Of a stretch of 64,000 nt of DNA, positions 10,886 to 23,312 are shown piece by piece (position 1 is the first letter of the stretch; every line of letters begins with the position of its first letter). The stretch comes from Pontederia crassipes. Lineage: Eukaryota > Streptophyta > Magnoliopsida > Commelinales > Pontederiaceae. A program made the position numbers and the translations under genes. Location of the stretch: NCBI GenBank assembly GCA_030549335.1, contig CM060188.1, positions 15,255,501 through 15,319,500 of the forward strand, read 5' to 3'. The notes below the pieces were generated by a model. The model had not been told where the DNA came from. It did no database searches and saw only the letters and a program-made list of their open reading frames with translations.

Positions 10886-11574
10886 TCTTGTTGCTGCAGA
10901 ACTTACACTACCGTGTTCAACTTCGTTCACCTGCGTTGCATTTGGTCGGCAAAAGCACCAGAAGGACTGGTTGATGTTGGAATCAGATGCAATACTGTTA
11001 TGATCAGTTAAATGTTGTGCTTGTTTTTTAACTTTTTTTCTTCTTTTGCATTATGCCTTTGGAAGGTTGAAGGAAGGCTCATACGTAGTACATAAAAAGG
11101 AGTCTCAACTCTCAAACCTATAAAATTTTGTGTCATTTTAAATCTGTCATTATTTTTTTCACTTTGATTTCTTATTTGGTGCAAGGATGTCAATGTTATA
11201 TATATATATATATATAGATATATAGTTAAGTACTATGTAATCACAAAAAATAATTATAACTTGTAATTATCCTATCTCAATTTTGAGATCAATGATTCAG
11301 ATACAGGGCTAAATAACTAGTTCATAGTGCTTGAAATTAGTGATCATCGATCCAACAATTGAGATTGGATGCTTACTTCAACTATAGAGAGAGAGATATA
11401 ACATTACGCTAAATTTATTTATTTTTAAATATGTTTGTACAACTTCTTTATCAAATGTTTAATAATCATTGTTAGGGGATAAACAAATATTTTGTTAATG
11501 AATTGATCGTAGACCTTTTAACATCATACCTTTTCTTTACTGACCACAACTTCTATATGAAAAATTAGCAATTC
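10886..11574. other. 3' flank of the REF-like gene and AT-rich spacer
   Basis: This holds the presumed 3' untranslated region and then an AT-rich spacer with a (TA)n run at about 11198-11224. No further gene was seen. Confidence 0.5.
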
Positions 11575-12179
11575 TTTAGGAGGGGACCAAAAGGAGGAGG
11601 GGATGAATTGATGTTTAAATTAAAAATATCGATTTTTTGAAAATTGTCGCGAAAGTTTAAAATAGATCCGTTAATATTTAAACCAACACAATAGTAAATC
11701 GTATGCATAATAGAGTAAGAAGGAGCTGGAGAGAAAAAATAAACACAAGACGCACGATGGTTTATTGACGAGGTTCAATCACACCTTGACCTACGTCATC
11801 GTTCCGACTTTTCGACCTCGAGACAATCGGAGATTTACTATTTTTCTCTTTTTTTTATAAGGAGAGAATAATCATTTCTACACTATAATGTCTTCTTCTT
11901 TACTCAAGAGGTAAGACACACCTCTTCTTATAATGAGCTTTCAAACTCTCTAAATAAGAACACAAGAATTCCCTCCAATTATCTCTTCTTACAAAGAATG
12001 TTCACACTAAGAAACTAGAAGAGGGAAGAGATGATTTGCAAGATTAAGTTCAAGAAAAATTCTTTGGACTTGAAGAAAACTCTAGAGTGATTTGTCTTGC
12101 TTGTTTTTTTCCTTCAGTCTTTGAATCTCTTTTATATTATTCTCTCGAAAATATGGCCGTTGTAAATCAATTTGAAAAG

Positions 12180-12650
12180 TATTGTGCTGTCACCTCTAAA
12201 ACGATCGACTGTTTTAGTTTCTCTTATCAATTTTGAACAGTAACAGTCGACCGTTACTAATTCGGTCATCCGTTTTATGAACGAAACTAGCTGTCGCATT
12301 TGTCTTTTCTGCGCAGTTATCCGTTGATTATAATACGTAGAAGGATTTAGCCATTGCCATTGTTTTGCTCCCATAATGGTCAACCAAAAGTGTTTCGGTC
12401 GTCCGTTTTAAGAATGTCCGCGCTCTCTGTAGTTGACGGTCATTCATGCAGTGAGTTCGGTCGCCCGATTTTCACATTTTTATTCTTTGTTGCCCAGAAC
12501 GATCGACCGTTATAGTGCGATCGTCCGATTTACAAATATCTTTGTTCTTTATAATTAGCGGATGTTCTAACAATAATTTCGGTCGTTCGTTTTAAGCCGT
12601 TCATCCTTTTTCATCTATAACGGTCGATCGATATAGTTTAGGTCGTCCGT
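12180..12650. repeat. Cluster of CGGTCGTCCGTTT / CGGTCGACCG motifs
   Basis: About ten degenerate copies of a CGGTCGTCCG or CGATCGACCG motif are separated by 20-50 bp. The motif resembles the cluster in the gypsy LTR at 5.4-5.76 kb, although the two LTRs are otherwise not visibly alike. Confidence 0.55.
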
Positions 12651-12669
12651 TTTGTCATTGACAGACTGA

Positions 12670-13570
12670 TAGACCTGCACTATTTTATACATAACTTTTT
12701 ACAAAGTTATACAAATGAGACGATTTATAATTCCATGGAAATATAACAAAATTCTCTACAAATTTGATATTCATCACTCATCCAAGTTCTAATGAGATCA
12801 TAGTCAAATATTCAATCAAAGTTCAATGCATAAAGTTGTCAATTTCAAATTAGACTTTTTTTTTACCTTACTCTTTTAAATATAACTTTTCATATGTCTA
12901 CAATTTTGATATTCATCATTCATCCAAAATGATATCATAGTTCAATATTAATTCAAAATTCAGTGCACAAAATTGTCCATTTCAAATGAAACATTTTAGA
13001 TTTTTACTCTTTTATACATAACTTTTCATATTAGTATCCAAATGAGATGATATTTGATTTTATAAAAAGCTAACAATTTTATTTACAACTTTCATGTTCA
13101 ACCCTCGTTCCAAATCTATTGTTAAAGTAATCAAATATTAAATAAAAATTTAGCACATAAAAATATCAACTTTAAATAGAACTTGTCGACCTTCACTATT
13201 TTGGACATAACGTTTTATACGGTTGTCCAAATGAGGTGATTCTTAATTATATGAAAATATAAGAGAATTATATATAACTTTTATATATAATTTTTTTATC
13301 TAAATCTCATGATATAATACTCAAAACTTAAATGCAAGTTTAGTACATAAAAATATCAATTTCAATTTGATCTTTTTGAGCTTCACTTGTTTAAACATAA
13401 CTTCTTATATGGTTGTCCCAATGATGCGATTCTTAAATCTATACAAAGATAAGAAAGTTATTTATAACTTTTATATTCACATCTCAATGTAAATCTCGTG
13501 AGAACATAGATAAATATTAATCAAAAGTTTAGTGTATGAATGATTCATTTTTATTTAAATTTTCTTTGAC
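12670..13570. repeat. Tandem repeat, about five units of 140-200 bp
   Basis: Five successive units each contain a version of CACTATTTTATACATAAC near the start, then CCAAATGAGATGATT, a stretch with TTCATATTCATC, and an end like TTTAGTACATAAAAATATCAA. Unit starts are near 12675, 12868, 13001, 13192 and 13382. The second unit is shortened. The units have diverged by many substitutions, so the array is old. Confidence 0.7.
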
Positions 13571-13655
13571 ATTTTAAATATAACTCAATTCTTTTGAGAT
13601 TTGTATCATCAAAATATAATTATATAGGGAATAAAAACTTCGCTCCAACAAATTC

Positions 13656-15002
13656 ATCTTGGAATAAAAATGTTGCTTGCTAAATGATGAACATTAATTT
13701 TTTTTATGGGATAATTGAATTGTCTATTGTGAAAGATAAATGTAAAATTAATCTGAAAACTATGTTCTGGGCTTAAGTGTTCAACTAATAAATCAATGTT
13801 AACTACTCTTTAATTCGATATCTCCACTCTCTCTAAATTGTGCATGAAACATTGGGATAAGTAAATTTTCACTAATATTTTCTCCGATAAGCTAGCACGC
13901 CAATCCTGCTCGTGGATTGACCTCTTCTGATTTTTTTCTTGCTTGATTTGTATGATAAATAAGCTATACTCGATTTTTGAATCTTAGCCTGCTCTAATTT
14001 ACTAGCGCAGAATGATTTAGCTATATATAGCTAATTATTTTATGTAAAAATTAAATTACATAATAAAATAATTTTATAATAATTTATTATAACAAAACAT
14101 TTTTAGTAATACAGTATGATGTTTTCGATTGAATATCAATGCAATATGAACAAACTATTAATTAAAATATTAAAGTCCTAAAAAACATGCCATAAAGTTT
14201 AAACGCGAGACTCTCATGTTTCCATTTCAATCCTCCTCTTTTTTTTTTTTAAAGTTTGAAACAAACCAAGGATTGACTGATTAGCATAATTGTGTCTCAA
14301 GTGATTCAAGAGATACTAATAATCTCGAGATTGATTCATGAAAGAAAAATATTATTTTATTTTTTTATTTCAACTTTATTAGTCAAGTGTTAATAACTCA
14401 GTACACAGTAATACTTAAGAAAAAAAGGTTTGAAAAGAAATGTCAAATCTAATTTCTCCTAAATTTCGTCACTTAAATCATTTAATAGAAAACTAGTAAA
14501 ATGAGCCACTCTTAAAAATTGTATTAATATAATTAAAAAATAATACATGAAATTATTGACATTATCATTTGAATTAATTAATGTACATTTAAATAATTAA
14601 ACTTCATTATACATTTACAAATTTTCAAACAATTATTTATAATCTGCACTTTTTACTTCACTTCTTACATCGCAATCATTTGTTACATTCTTAGCTCTCT
14701 ATCTAGATTAAGTACTCTCCTCTTTCCATTTTTCTAATGATTTTACACTTTTGCTATCTAATTAATAAGAATATTTTATTTTTGATTAGGCATATAATGA
14801 AAGAAAAAAGGCTTATAATAAATAAGTGTAATATATAATAGTATTATTATTATCTTTTAATTTATCAGCATATGAAAGTCTAAATATTTTATTTTTGTCT
14901 CATATTTTATCACTACACCTTATATATATATATCGCATCTAAAAATGTATCCGACGAGGCTCAGACATCTTCTTTACAATATAAAAAGAAATCATTAAAC
15001 TT

Positions 15003-15003
<1 letters not shown>
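13656..15003. other. AT-rich intergenic DNA
   Basis: No open frame of note, transposon terminus or RNA gene was seen between the solo-LTR candidate and the TAA microsatellite. Confidence 0.5.

Positions 15004-15097
<94 letters not shown>
15004..15097. repeat. (TAA)n microsatellite, about 31 units
   Basis: An uninterrupted TAA run of about 94 bp ends 179 bp before the CLPR3 start codon, so it lies in or near that gene's promoter. Confidence 0.95.
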
Positions 15098-15276
15098 CGT
15101 TTTTGTAATCCTTTCTCAGCACTTGTTATTTTCACCCCATATAATAGATGACTATTTACAATTGGACCATGCTTAGGCTTTAGCTTTCAGATATAGGGAG
15201 CATATCTTCGAGCCCTCCTGGCTCCCAGTCTTTTTGTTCTCCGGCTTCCAGGTTTGCGAGCGAACCACTCCCGACC

Positions 15277-16427
15277 ATGGCGTGCGGTACTCTGAGCTTT
15301 CCCGGCCTCTGTCCCCAAATCCCCATGGCTCTTGCGTCCTCCTCTTCCTCGTTTTCTTCTTCCTCTTCCGCCCCCTCCTCGTCCGCCGCATATTCTCCTA
15401 CTTCTTCATTGTTCTCCGCGGCGGCGCCTCCGAAGTTAAGGGCGGCGAGCGCCCGGAATGTGGCGGCCATGGTGAGAGCTTCGAAGACACCGCCGTTTCC
15501 GCCCTTGAATCCCCGCGACCCCTTCCTTTCCAAGCTCGCCTCCGCCGCGGCGGCCGCTCCGGACCCGCTCGCGCTGGCCTCCTCGGCAAACCCTGACACG
15601 CCGCCCTACCTAGACCTTTTCGAGTCCCCCAAGCTCATGGCTGCGCCTGCGCAGGTATGCATAATCCGCCAAGGTGTCATCTTTATCTTTCTTTGTTTAC
15701 GTTGATAGCCAAGATATCTTAGTTATTCTAAACAGTACAATTAGGAAAAGATGCAATGTTTTGCTTGATGTCCCATATATCTTGATGAGGAAAATAAGAT
15801 TCCTTTTAATTTTTTAAAGTTTCATTCGGAAATTAGATGACGGCACTTGATGTGCTGATGAAGGGGTTCAACTTTTCAGATTCTATATTTTCTCAAGTGA
15901 TCTAATTGAGCGAAATATTAGATGGTCTGATAGGGTGGAATGAGTACGATATGCTTAGTGAAAATGAAATTGACTAAACCCCGATGGATTATTGACCAAA
16001 TCTGAGATTCTACTGACGCATTGCATTGAAAAAAAGAAACCAAGGACTGCTTATGTGGTTTATAACAATAAACCTGAAAGAAGCAGTAGCTGTGTTTTTA
16101 CGATCAGTCAGTGCTGATGATGGTATTGAGGGTATTCTCATGCAGGAAAGGACCTGTAAAATGTTCATTGGGAAATCAATTGATATCTTATGATTGCCTA
16201 AGTCTCTAAGATTGAATATTCAAGCAAGTTGTCATTTGTATAAGACTAATTCGTGTTATTTAGAATATAGATGCAAGACAGCAAGGTTCCTCCATGCTCC
16301 CCTGTGTCTTTATTCTTTAGATTCAAGTAATCTTATCTATAACAAAAAAATTAAAACAGGTAAAACTAGAATAAACTAAAGTCTAATAAAAAGAGGAAAA
16401 AGTAATAAATCTAATAACATATATGGA

Positions 16428-16458
<31 letters not shown>

Positions 16459-19400
16459 CAAAAGTGGTAGTAGTTATAAAAATATGGAAGTATCAATCTA
16501 CCATCCATAAGTGATATTTGTGTTATATTGTGGATAATGATAGCTTATTAATAGTGCACCTCCTAATAAGGACAGCAACAAGAGTATGCAAGTAAGATTG
16601 TTTTTCAAGAGAATGAAAAATCTTTTATTCTCTATAAGGAGCTATGCTGGTGCCAAAGACCATATTATTAGTGGGATAATATACAGTGAGGAAAATGTCC
16701 TGAGACAGAGAAAATGCATAATATGCATATTTATTACAATAATGTCCTATAGTGCAAGTTCATCCTCTCAAACTAAAATCCTTTAAGATCATTAAAAACC
16801 TTGTACTTTACACAAGGCATCTAAGATTTCAGTAGTCTACAACACCAAAAAGGAAAAATTGAAGATCCAGTGCTTTGTTTCACGAGTTTGTATGTCTTGT
16901 ATCTAAACTTTATATGTCTATACCTACCTTTAGGAAATGCTTCGAACTTAAATTTCCTCTGAAATATTAATTGAATTTTTCACTCAGTCAAGCTTCATGG
17001 TGTCTGTTTGCCTCACAAGTAATTTGTATTACACTTCTCTTTTCTTCATGCATTACTAATTCTTTATGAAAAATAGGTTGAACGATCTGTTTCTTACAAT
17101 GAACATAGACCAAGAAAGCCTCCCCCGGATTTGCCATCTTTACTTCTCCATGGACGAATTGTCTACATTGGTATGCCAGTAAGTGTTAAAAACTAATTTT
17201 ACTTCAACAGATGCTCTCTTCTTTTTTGTTGTATCTTTGTGGTGTTTAAAGATATTGCTTAGTGCTCAATATTACTTTTCTGATGTTATTATTTTTCTAG
17301 ACATTACCATTTTTCTTCTTAAGAATTGTTTGTTATTATTATTAATGTGTACACTGCGATTAACATAGTCACCCTCTGAATTAAATGAGAAACATTTTGT
17401 TGTAATACATGTCATCCATATTGTCCAGTAAGAAGCTACCAGAACTTTTTATCTTGGTAAAGCAATTAAGGACATATATAAAATTTTGGAACGACTGACT
17501 TACTTACAAGAAAATCCTTTTGTACCAATTTCTAGAAAGAACCTTATTGTATATGCAATGTGCAACAATAATTGATAGCTTATTCTTTTGTACATATTGT
17601 TTTTTAGTGTTTTTTGTGTCATTGAAATCTCATTTAGTGCTCAGTTGACTGACATCAAGAGATCTAGTCTTTTTTCCGCAATGCACCTCCGTGGATTTGA
17701 TGAGCCCTGCTTTATCTTATTCTGTTATTAACCTTGGTTTGCATTTGCTATGACTCACAAGCTGTTAGCTGTCCTTTTTTCCTCTAAAAATGGTTGACAT
17801 TGATTATATGCAGCTGGTCATCATTGCTGTTTCTTATCTTTGTTCTTGTTTTGACAATATGCATCTTTGGTATAGTCATGAGCTAGAAACTTTTCTGAAG
17901 AGCCTGTTTCCTTGTTTAATGATTAGTTGGTCCCAGCTGTTACTGAGCTTGTGATTGCGGAACTACTTTACCTGCAATGGATGGACCCCAAGCAGGCTAT
18001 ATATCTCTACATCAATTCAACAGGAACAACTCGTGATGATGGTGAAACTGTAAGATTATTTTGTTTAATTTCCAGACATTTACCTTATTTCCTGAATGGA
18101 AGAAAGATGACATTCACCTTGGCTAACACAAAAGATTTTGGTTAATTGAATTGATCATGTAGGGTTTGCGGCATTTAATTGTTTTAGGCATCTTTTGGAC
18201 TATTTTGTCAATCAAGGAATATGGACAGATTTATATCATTTTAATTCTTGAAGTCCATCTCACTCCTATTACAGGGCACATGTCCAGTTATTGTCATGGC
18301 CCAGTTTTTTATTGACTTGAAAATTAGTATTATGTAGTTCCTTCTTCAACCAGGTAAGGAAGGTTTGCAATCTTGTGTAAAAGAGTTGTGGTGTTACCCA
18401 AGTTAATCCATCTCTTTCTCCTTTGGTTTTGGAATTGATTTCTCTTTTTGGATGGATGACCGTTTGCAATGGGGTTCTTTTGTGGAGATATTTGCTTTGG
18501 AGGCAGATTGGGACACTTGTGCTGACTCTTGTTGGGCAGCTTTGGATAATGATACTGGAGGAGTATGGTCTTCCACATTCCCTTTCTGATCATCATGTTG
18601 ATGAGCTTCTACTCTTGCTTGAGGGTCTTGATGATGTTTCCTTGGACATGTTCCATGGGATGGCTAGATCTAGACAAAGGGACATTTTGAGTCAAGGGAT
18701 GCATTCTCACTCTTGGGAACATGCGATCAATTGATAATGATGAGTTGAGGGTTGATTGCAAGTTGATATCGAGGGCATGAACACGTCCGAGCATTAGAGT
18801 TTTCGCTTGCCTCTTTAGGCAATATAGGATTGTTAACAAGATATACCTGTCTAATGAGGAACTGGCTGGATGGTTTGGGACACACTTTGAATAGTTTGTA
18901 ACTTGCCCCTGGGTGGCCTTATGAAACATTTTAAAGAAGGAAACAGATTATTCTTCGCCTCATCAGTCATCCTCCTCCCTTGAAGAAAAAAAAACTGGTT
19001 ATGTCAACCTGAGCACATAACAACATCACACTCCTCTGAATGAAACATATATGCTGACCTTGTGGCATAAATAGAAAATCTAGAAGTACCGAAAGCTTCT
19101 GGTAATTGATCAACAATCCAAATAAAGGGGGCCCACAATCACTTTGGATTTCACACAAAATGGTCAATAAACTTTGGCATGTTTGTTAGCTAATAGCTCA
19201 AAGGATTATTAACAATGATTATATCAAATTCGTAAAAAGATGAATATAAAAACCTGATGTTGGAGGTCCATCTTGAGGTCTTCATGGATCACCAAATTCT
19301 CGCGTAAGAGTCGCAAATAAAATGAGATTTTATCTTATACAAGTATACCTTTTGTGTAAGACTGCAGGAATATTTGTTTTTAGAGGACTGCAGGAATGCT

Positions 19401-21871
19401 TGTGCTCATCATTTATTGTTCATTTTGATTGTTGCAGGTTGGGATGGAATCAGAGGGTTTTGCTATCTATGATGCTTTGATGCAGTTAAAAAATGAGGTA
19501 CACGCTTGCCTTTCTATTACTTAATAGCTTACTTTGTTCTGGCATTTTTATGAGAATTCATTTCATTTACCTTTAAGCTGTCTGAATTATACCCTATCCA
19601 ATAAAATATAGCAGATTTGGTGCATCAAACAAATGGGTTTTAGTAATCTTACCAGTTGTGATTTTCTTCGTATTTGAATTTATGAATGAGTAACAAATGA
19701 GTTGTTATATTGTTTGTGACCAATGATATCCTCACTTAAAATTCACACTCATTGTTTGTTGAAACCTTCTACTTAAAGAAATAGTATATTCTTTTATTGT
19801 TCTTCGTAAAAAAAAGTTCTTTTATTGTTGATGAATATGGGTATGAGGTAGTAATAAATGGGTCGTAGTGATAATTTCTTCTTCTTTGACCAATAGGAAT
19901 GATTTCCTCTCTTGATGCCTGTATTCAGATTTAAACAAACTTGTCTTTTTGTTTTAACCTGGTTAAATGTTTTACTTGAAGGGGAAAAAATCAACATGAG
20001 TCTCTTTCCTGTTAAGGATACTATGATGGAATATTTGATAGGGTCATTAATGAAAAAAAAACTGTCAGCTCTATGTTTTTTTTCTGATAGAACAGGATGA
20101 TAATTCATCCATGTGAGCTATTAAAAATATTATCAGGCATCATCGTTTTGAGGACTTATCGTTTTTCTTTTAAGAGTTTATAGAGGTTGATTATCTTATG
20201 TTTGGATCTGTTTTTTTTCTAAAAAGTTTGGGAATGTGCATCGTGCATGTAGGCTGTATACCTAGAGTTAAAAACACAAAGGTATTCTTCTAAAAAAAAA
20301 GACACAAAGTTATTGCAATTTAAAGCATAATGTAGACCTAATTCATTCATGTTACTGCTCCTTAGTCCTTGCCACCATCGGATCTGACAACAAAATGGTT
20401 GATTACAACCTGTAAATTTTAAGGATCAGAAAACTATCGTCTTTGCGGTAATACTGAATTTGCATCAACATTTGTTTCTAAATCTCCTTATCCTTTAGGT
20501 GGCTTGGCTTAAGATGTTTCCCTTTCTTTCTTTTGATTGAACAGTACTATGTTTGGTCTTGTAGTCTGTTTAGTTTGTGGTTCATTTCTGTTTAACCACA
20601 TTTCACATGATGTAAATTAAAGTCTCTTTATTCAATAATATCTTTCCACTGAAATATTAGTACTGAATGTGCAGATCCAGACTGTTGCTGTTGGTGCTGC
20701 AATAGGGCAGGCTTGTCTGCTTCTTGCTGCCGGAAATAAAGGTCGGCGATATATGATGCCTCATGCGAAGGGTGTGTAGCTACTCAAAAAACAATTTGTA
20801 CCTTTTATTTGCTTTATTGAATTCTTCCAATATTATGCATGGTAGATAGAATTTCCTTGACACACGATTTTCTTACTTTTGTGTTAGCTATGATTCAACA
20901 ACCTCGTGTTCCGTCATCTGGTCAGATGCCAGCAAGTGACGTGCTTATTCGTGCTAAAGAGGTGTGCTTCGCGTAATTATCTGAGATAATCAATTTTGCT
21001 TGTGATTTAACTGTATTTAAAAGTGGATTCATGCATCTTGATTCAACTAACTATTTTCTGATATCTTCTATGAATTTGCTCACGTAGTAAAGGTATCTTC
21101 TGGTGTATTTTGAACATTTATGATAATATAATTATAATTAAAAAACCTGTATACGTTGTTTGGTTTACCTGGCAGAATTTTTCTTGAACTTTTTCCTTTT
21201 ACCTATTCTCTTGGTCCTGCGTCTTTTTCATCGGTTTATGTGCTTGTACTCAGGTCATAACCAACAGGGATACACTGGTTAAACTTCTTGCAAAACACAC
21301 TGGAAATGTGAGTACTAAAGCTGACCATGTTACTATTTTAATAATTAATAAGAGAATCTTTAAACCTTATGAGTTATGACATCTATTCAATAGCCGGAGG
21401 AGGCAGTATCAAAGGTGATGCGAAGGCCATATTATATGGATGCAGTAAAGGCAAAAGAATTTGGAGTGATTGACAAGGTATTTTTTTCCTTTGTCATTGT
21501 CATTATCTGACTGATACTCTAGTGGGGAAAAAGAATGTATTTTGCATTACCATAAGCAATCGTTAATCATTGCTATATGAAGCATTTTGTGAAGTCGATC
21601 TTGTAGCTTTCTTTTGTAGCATTTAGTAATCACAGATTTGGGAGGGATTAGATGAGCATAGTTTTTCACAGTGAGGCGTAAACAATGGATAGTGATGTTT
21701 TTTATGTCCTCTTGTCAAGCAATGCGGTCAATTGCAAAATAAGACTTTTTTGAACTTTGGTTTTCTCTGAGACAGATTCTTTGGCGCGGTCAGGAAAAGA
21801 TCATGTCTGATGTTCTCTCGCCTGAAGATTGGGACAAACAAGCCGGGATTAGAGTCGTCGATGCAATGTGA
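15277..21871 (+). CDS. CLPR3: Plastid Clp protease non-catalytic subunit, CLPR3 type
   Basis: Nine exons (15277-15654, 17077-17178, 17927-18049, 19438-19497, 20675-20771, 20888-20961, 21254-21307, 21394-21477, 21776-21871) join in frame with GT-AG borders to give 355 residues. Exon 1 (126 residues) is a Ser/Ala-rich transit-peptide region. The ClpP-like fold runs from about residue 145 (LPSLLLHGRIVYIGMP). Diagnostic blocks are YINSTGTTRDDGETVGM, GAAIGQACLLL and PRVPSSGQMPASD, which I recognise as CLPR3 rather than CLPR1, R2 or R4. By alignment with ClpP, the catalytic Ser is Gly (about residue 232), the His is Gln (about 257) and the Asp is Val (about 304), so the subunit is structural. In Arabidopsis it belongs to the ClpR-containing ring of the stromal ClpPR core. 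The ATG at 15277 lies in a good context (ACCATGG); a second in-frame ATG at 15325 is possible. Confidence 0.93.
18320..18960 (+). pseudogene. Unrecognised coding-like relic inside CLPR3 intron 3
   Basis: Within the 1.4-kb third intron, a stretch with coding-like composition reads in three successive frames on the plus strand: FVEIFALEADWDTCADSCW near 18480, LSDHHVDELLLLLEGLDD near 18590, and NDELRVDCKLISRA near 18740. Two frameshifts connect them. I do not recognise the family. It may be a retroposed or captured gene fragment, or chance. Confidence 0.3.
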
Positions 21872-22313
21872 TAAACTTAGTTTATACAACTTTGTAAGTA
21901 TTTCCAGATCTATAGAATATTCTTTAGATACCTGCATAATTAGGACAGAGTTTAATCATACTATTAATGCAGGCCTCCATGGAGAAACATGTCAGGAACG
22001 GGCTTCCGCCTTTCTTGGTGCTCTATTATTATTGATGACAAAAACTTTGAAATAGAGTAGAAGTCAGCAACTGTGACATTAATATTCTTGGTGTATCTGG
22101 ATAATATCTGCATGGAAAACATAAACTCTGTTCCTGGCACAAAGAGTTTTGTGCTTCCATAGCTTGTAACAATCATAACGGAACCTTAGTGTTGAATGAA
22201 ACTTTCATTAGAAATGTTATGCTTAAAATCAGTGGAAAATTGTCATGTTTGTGTCACCTTATGCAACTGAGATATCTACTAAGGGTACCTGAAACACAAA
22301 CATGGACCTAGCT
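21872..22313. other. 3' flank of CLPR3
   Basis: Presumed 3' untranslated region and spacer. The open frames here are short and show no domain. Confidence 0.5.
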
Positions 22314-22565
22314 CGGCTGTCTCAACACAGGCATTTTACTGGCCTCTAGAAGCATCCGACAACTGCAATAGCAGCAAACTCTTGGAACAGCAGGGGCCAT
22401 CGACCGCAGCGTATCTGGTGCTTTCTGTGGCTGGCGGCATGGACGACCAACGGCTCAAACGGTCGCTCGCCGCCTCTGATGACTGCCCAAAGTGCGCGGG
22501 CATGAAAAAAATCGTGGTGCCCATCTGCAACACGGTTCTAGGCTTGTTTGGATTGAGGAGATTTT
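22314..22565. pseudogene. GC-rich coding-like island of unknown origin
   Basis: A 250-bp block is much more GC-rich than its surroundings and open on both strands. The plus frame contains YLVLSVAGGMDDQRLKRS and SDDCPKCAGMKKIVV; the minus frame has no recognised motif. No splice context ties it to CLPR3. It may be an exon piece carried by a transposon. I cannot name the gene. Confidence 0.3.
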
Positions 22566-23045
22566 AAGGGGATAAATCTCATTTGAATAATTATTTTATA
22601 TTAATTAGAACGGATGAAATAGAGTAGTTAATTTTTTTAATATTATATATTTCATTTCATCTAAATAAATGAAATGAGAATTTTTTTTTGTATAAAATTA
22701 ATCCTCCCTTTTCCTCTTTCTTTTTTCTCTTCCTCGTTAACCTCTCCTTTCTCTCATATTAATAAACAAATATTATAATATTATGATAAAATAATTTTTA
22801 TCTACATTTATTTTTAATTTAGATTTATCTCATATTTTTAACTTTTTTAAAATAGACGAATAAAATAATTATAGAAAAATTAAAATATAATAAAAAATAG
22901 AAAATGGGTCGAACAAAAATAGAAGAGAAAAAATAAATTATGTAATAAATAATTATATGACAACTATTTGTTAGTGATTAAATATTTTAAATAATTTATT
23001 ATATTATAATGAGTGAAAATAACTTTTACTCCAAATAATAATTTA
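22550..23045. other. Very AT-rich segment, possible MITE
   Basis: It starts with GTTTGGATTGAGG, a kind of motif often found at MITE ends and also present at 32049 (GTTTGGATTGAGA). It is followed by almost pure A/T. No matching inverted end was found, so this is only a suggestion. Confidence 0.25.
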
Positions 23046-23312
23046 TTTTAATATTTGCCTCTGGATTAAGTGCAATTTGGATGTCTGCAGTCAAGAGGGA
23101 GACTGGAGGAGACGATTTTCCTCCATATCCCATGGGAAGCCACATGAACAATATTGCACTCGGGAGAGTCACTGTGCCACATGAACTCCATTGTTCCCCG
23201 GCCTCCATTAACTCACCACTTGACTTATTTTGTGACAACAACACCGTTGGAATTAATGTATCCTTCTCTAAATTTTCTTTTGTAATCACAGGCTTCGGCC
23301 CCTTTGATTAAT
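23046..23312. pseudogene. Second coding-like island of unknown origin
   Basis: About 250 bp of mixed composition is open on both strands: plus with PYPMGSHMNNIALGRVTVPH, minus with LPSAILFMWLPMGYGGKSS. No family can be assigned. It follows the previous island after an AT-rich insertion-like stretch and might be part of the same former gene. Confidence 0.25.

Larger units (their letters stand above)
11575..13650 (-). mobile_element. Probable solo LTR of an LTR retrotransposon
   Basis: On the minus strand the segment starts TGTTGGAGCG and near its other end carries AATTCATCCCCTCCTCC, a block commonly found near the 3' end of plant LTRs. Both sides are flanked by AATTC (11570-11574 and 13651-13655), fitting a 5-bp target duplication. 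No gag or pol is present, so a solo LTR left by recombination is the simplest reading. The 3' terminal bases are not a clean CA, which lowers confidence. Inside are a GGTCGNCCG motif cluster and a tandem repeat of about 190 bp. Confidence 0.5.

Noticed and set aside
10403..10974. Several long open frames overlapping REF-like exon 3 on both strands
   Set aside because: GC-rich codon use of the true exon removes stops in the other frames; they are shadows.
15173..15705. Long open frames antisense to CLPR3 exon 1
   Set aside because: The Ser/Ala-rich transit-peptide exon is GC-rich and low in complexity, which produces open antisense frames with Glu/Arg repeats.
22314..23312. O-fucosyltransferase or glycerol-3-phosphate acyltransferase assignment for the two coding-like islands
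   Set aside because: The resemblance rests on a handful of residues (a GG..DQR string, an FMWLP string) and fails over the rest.
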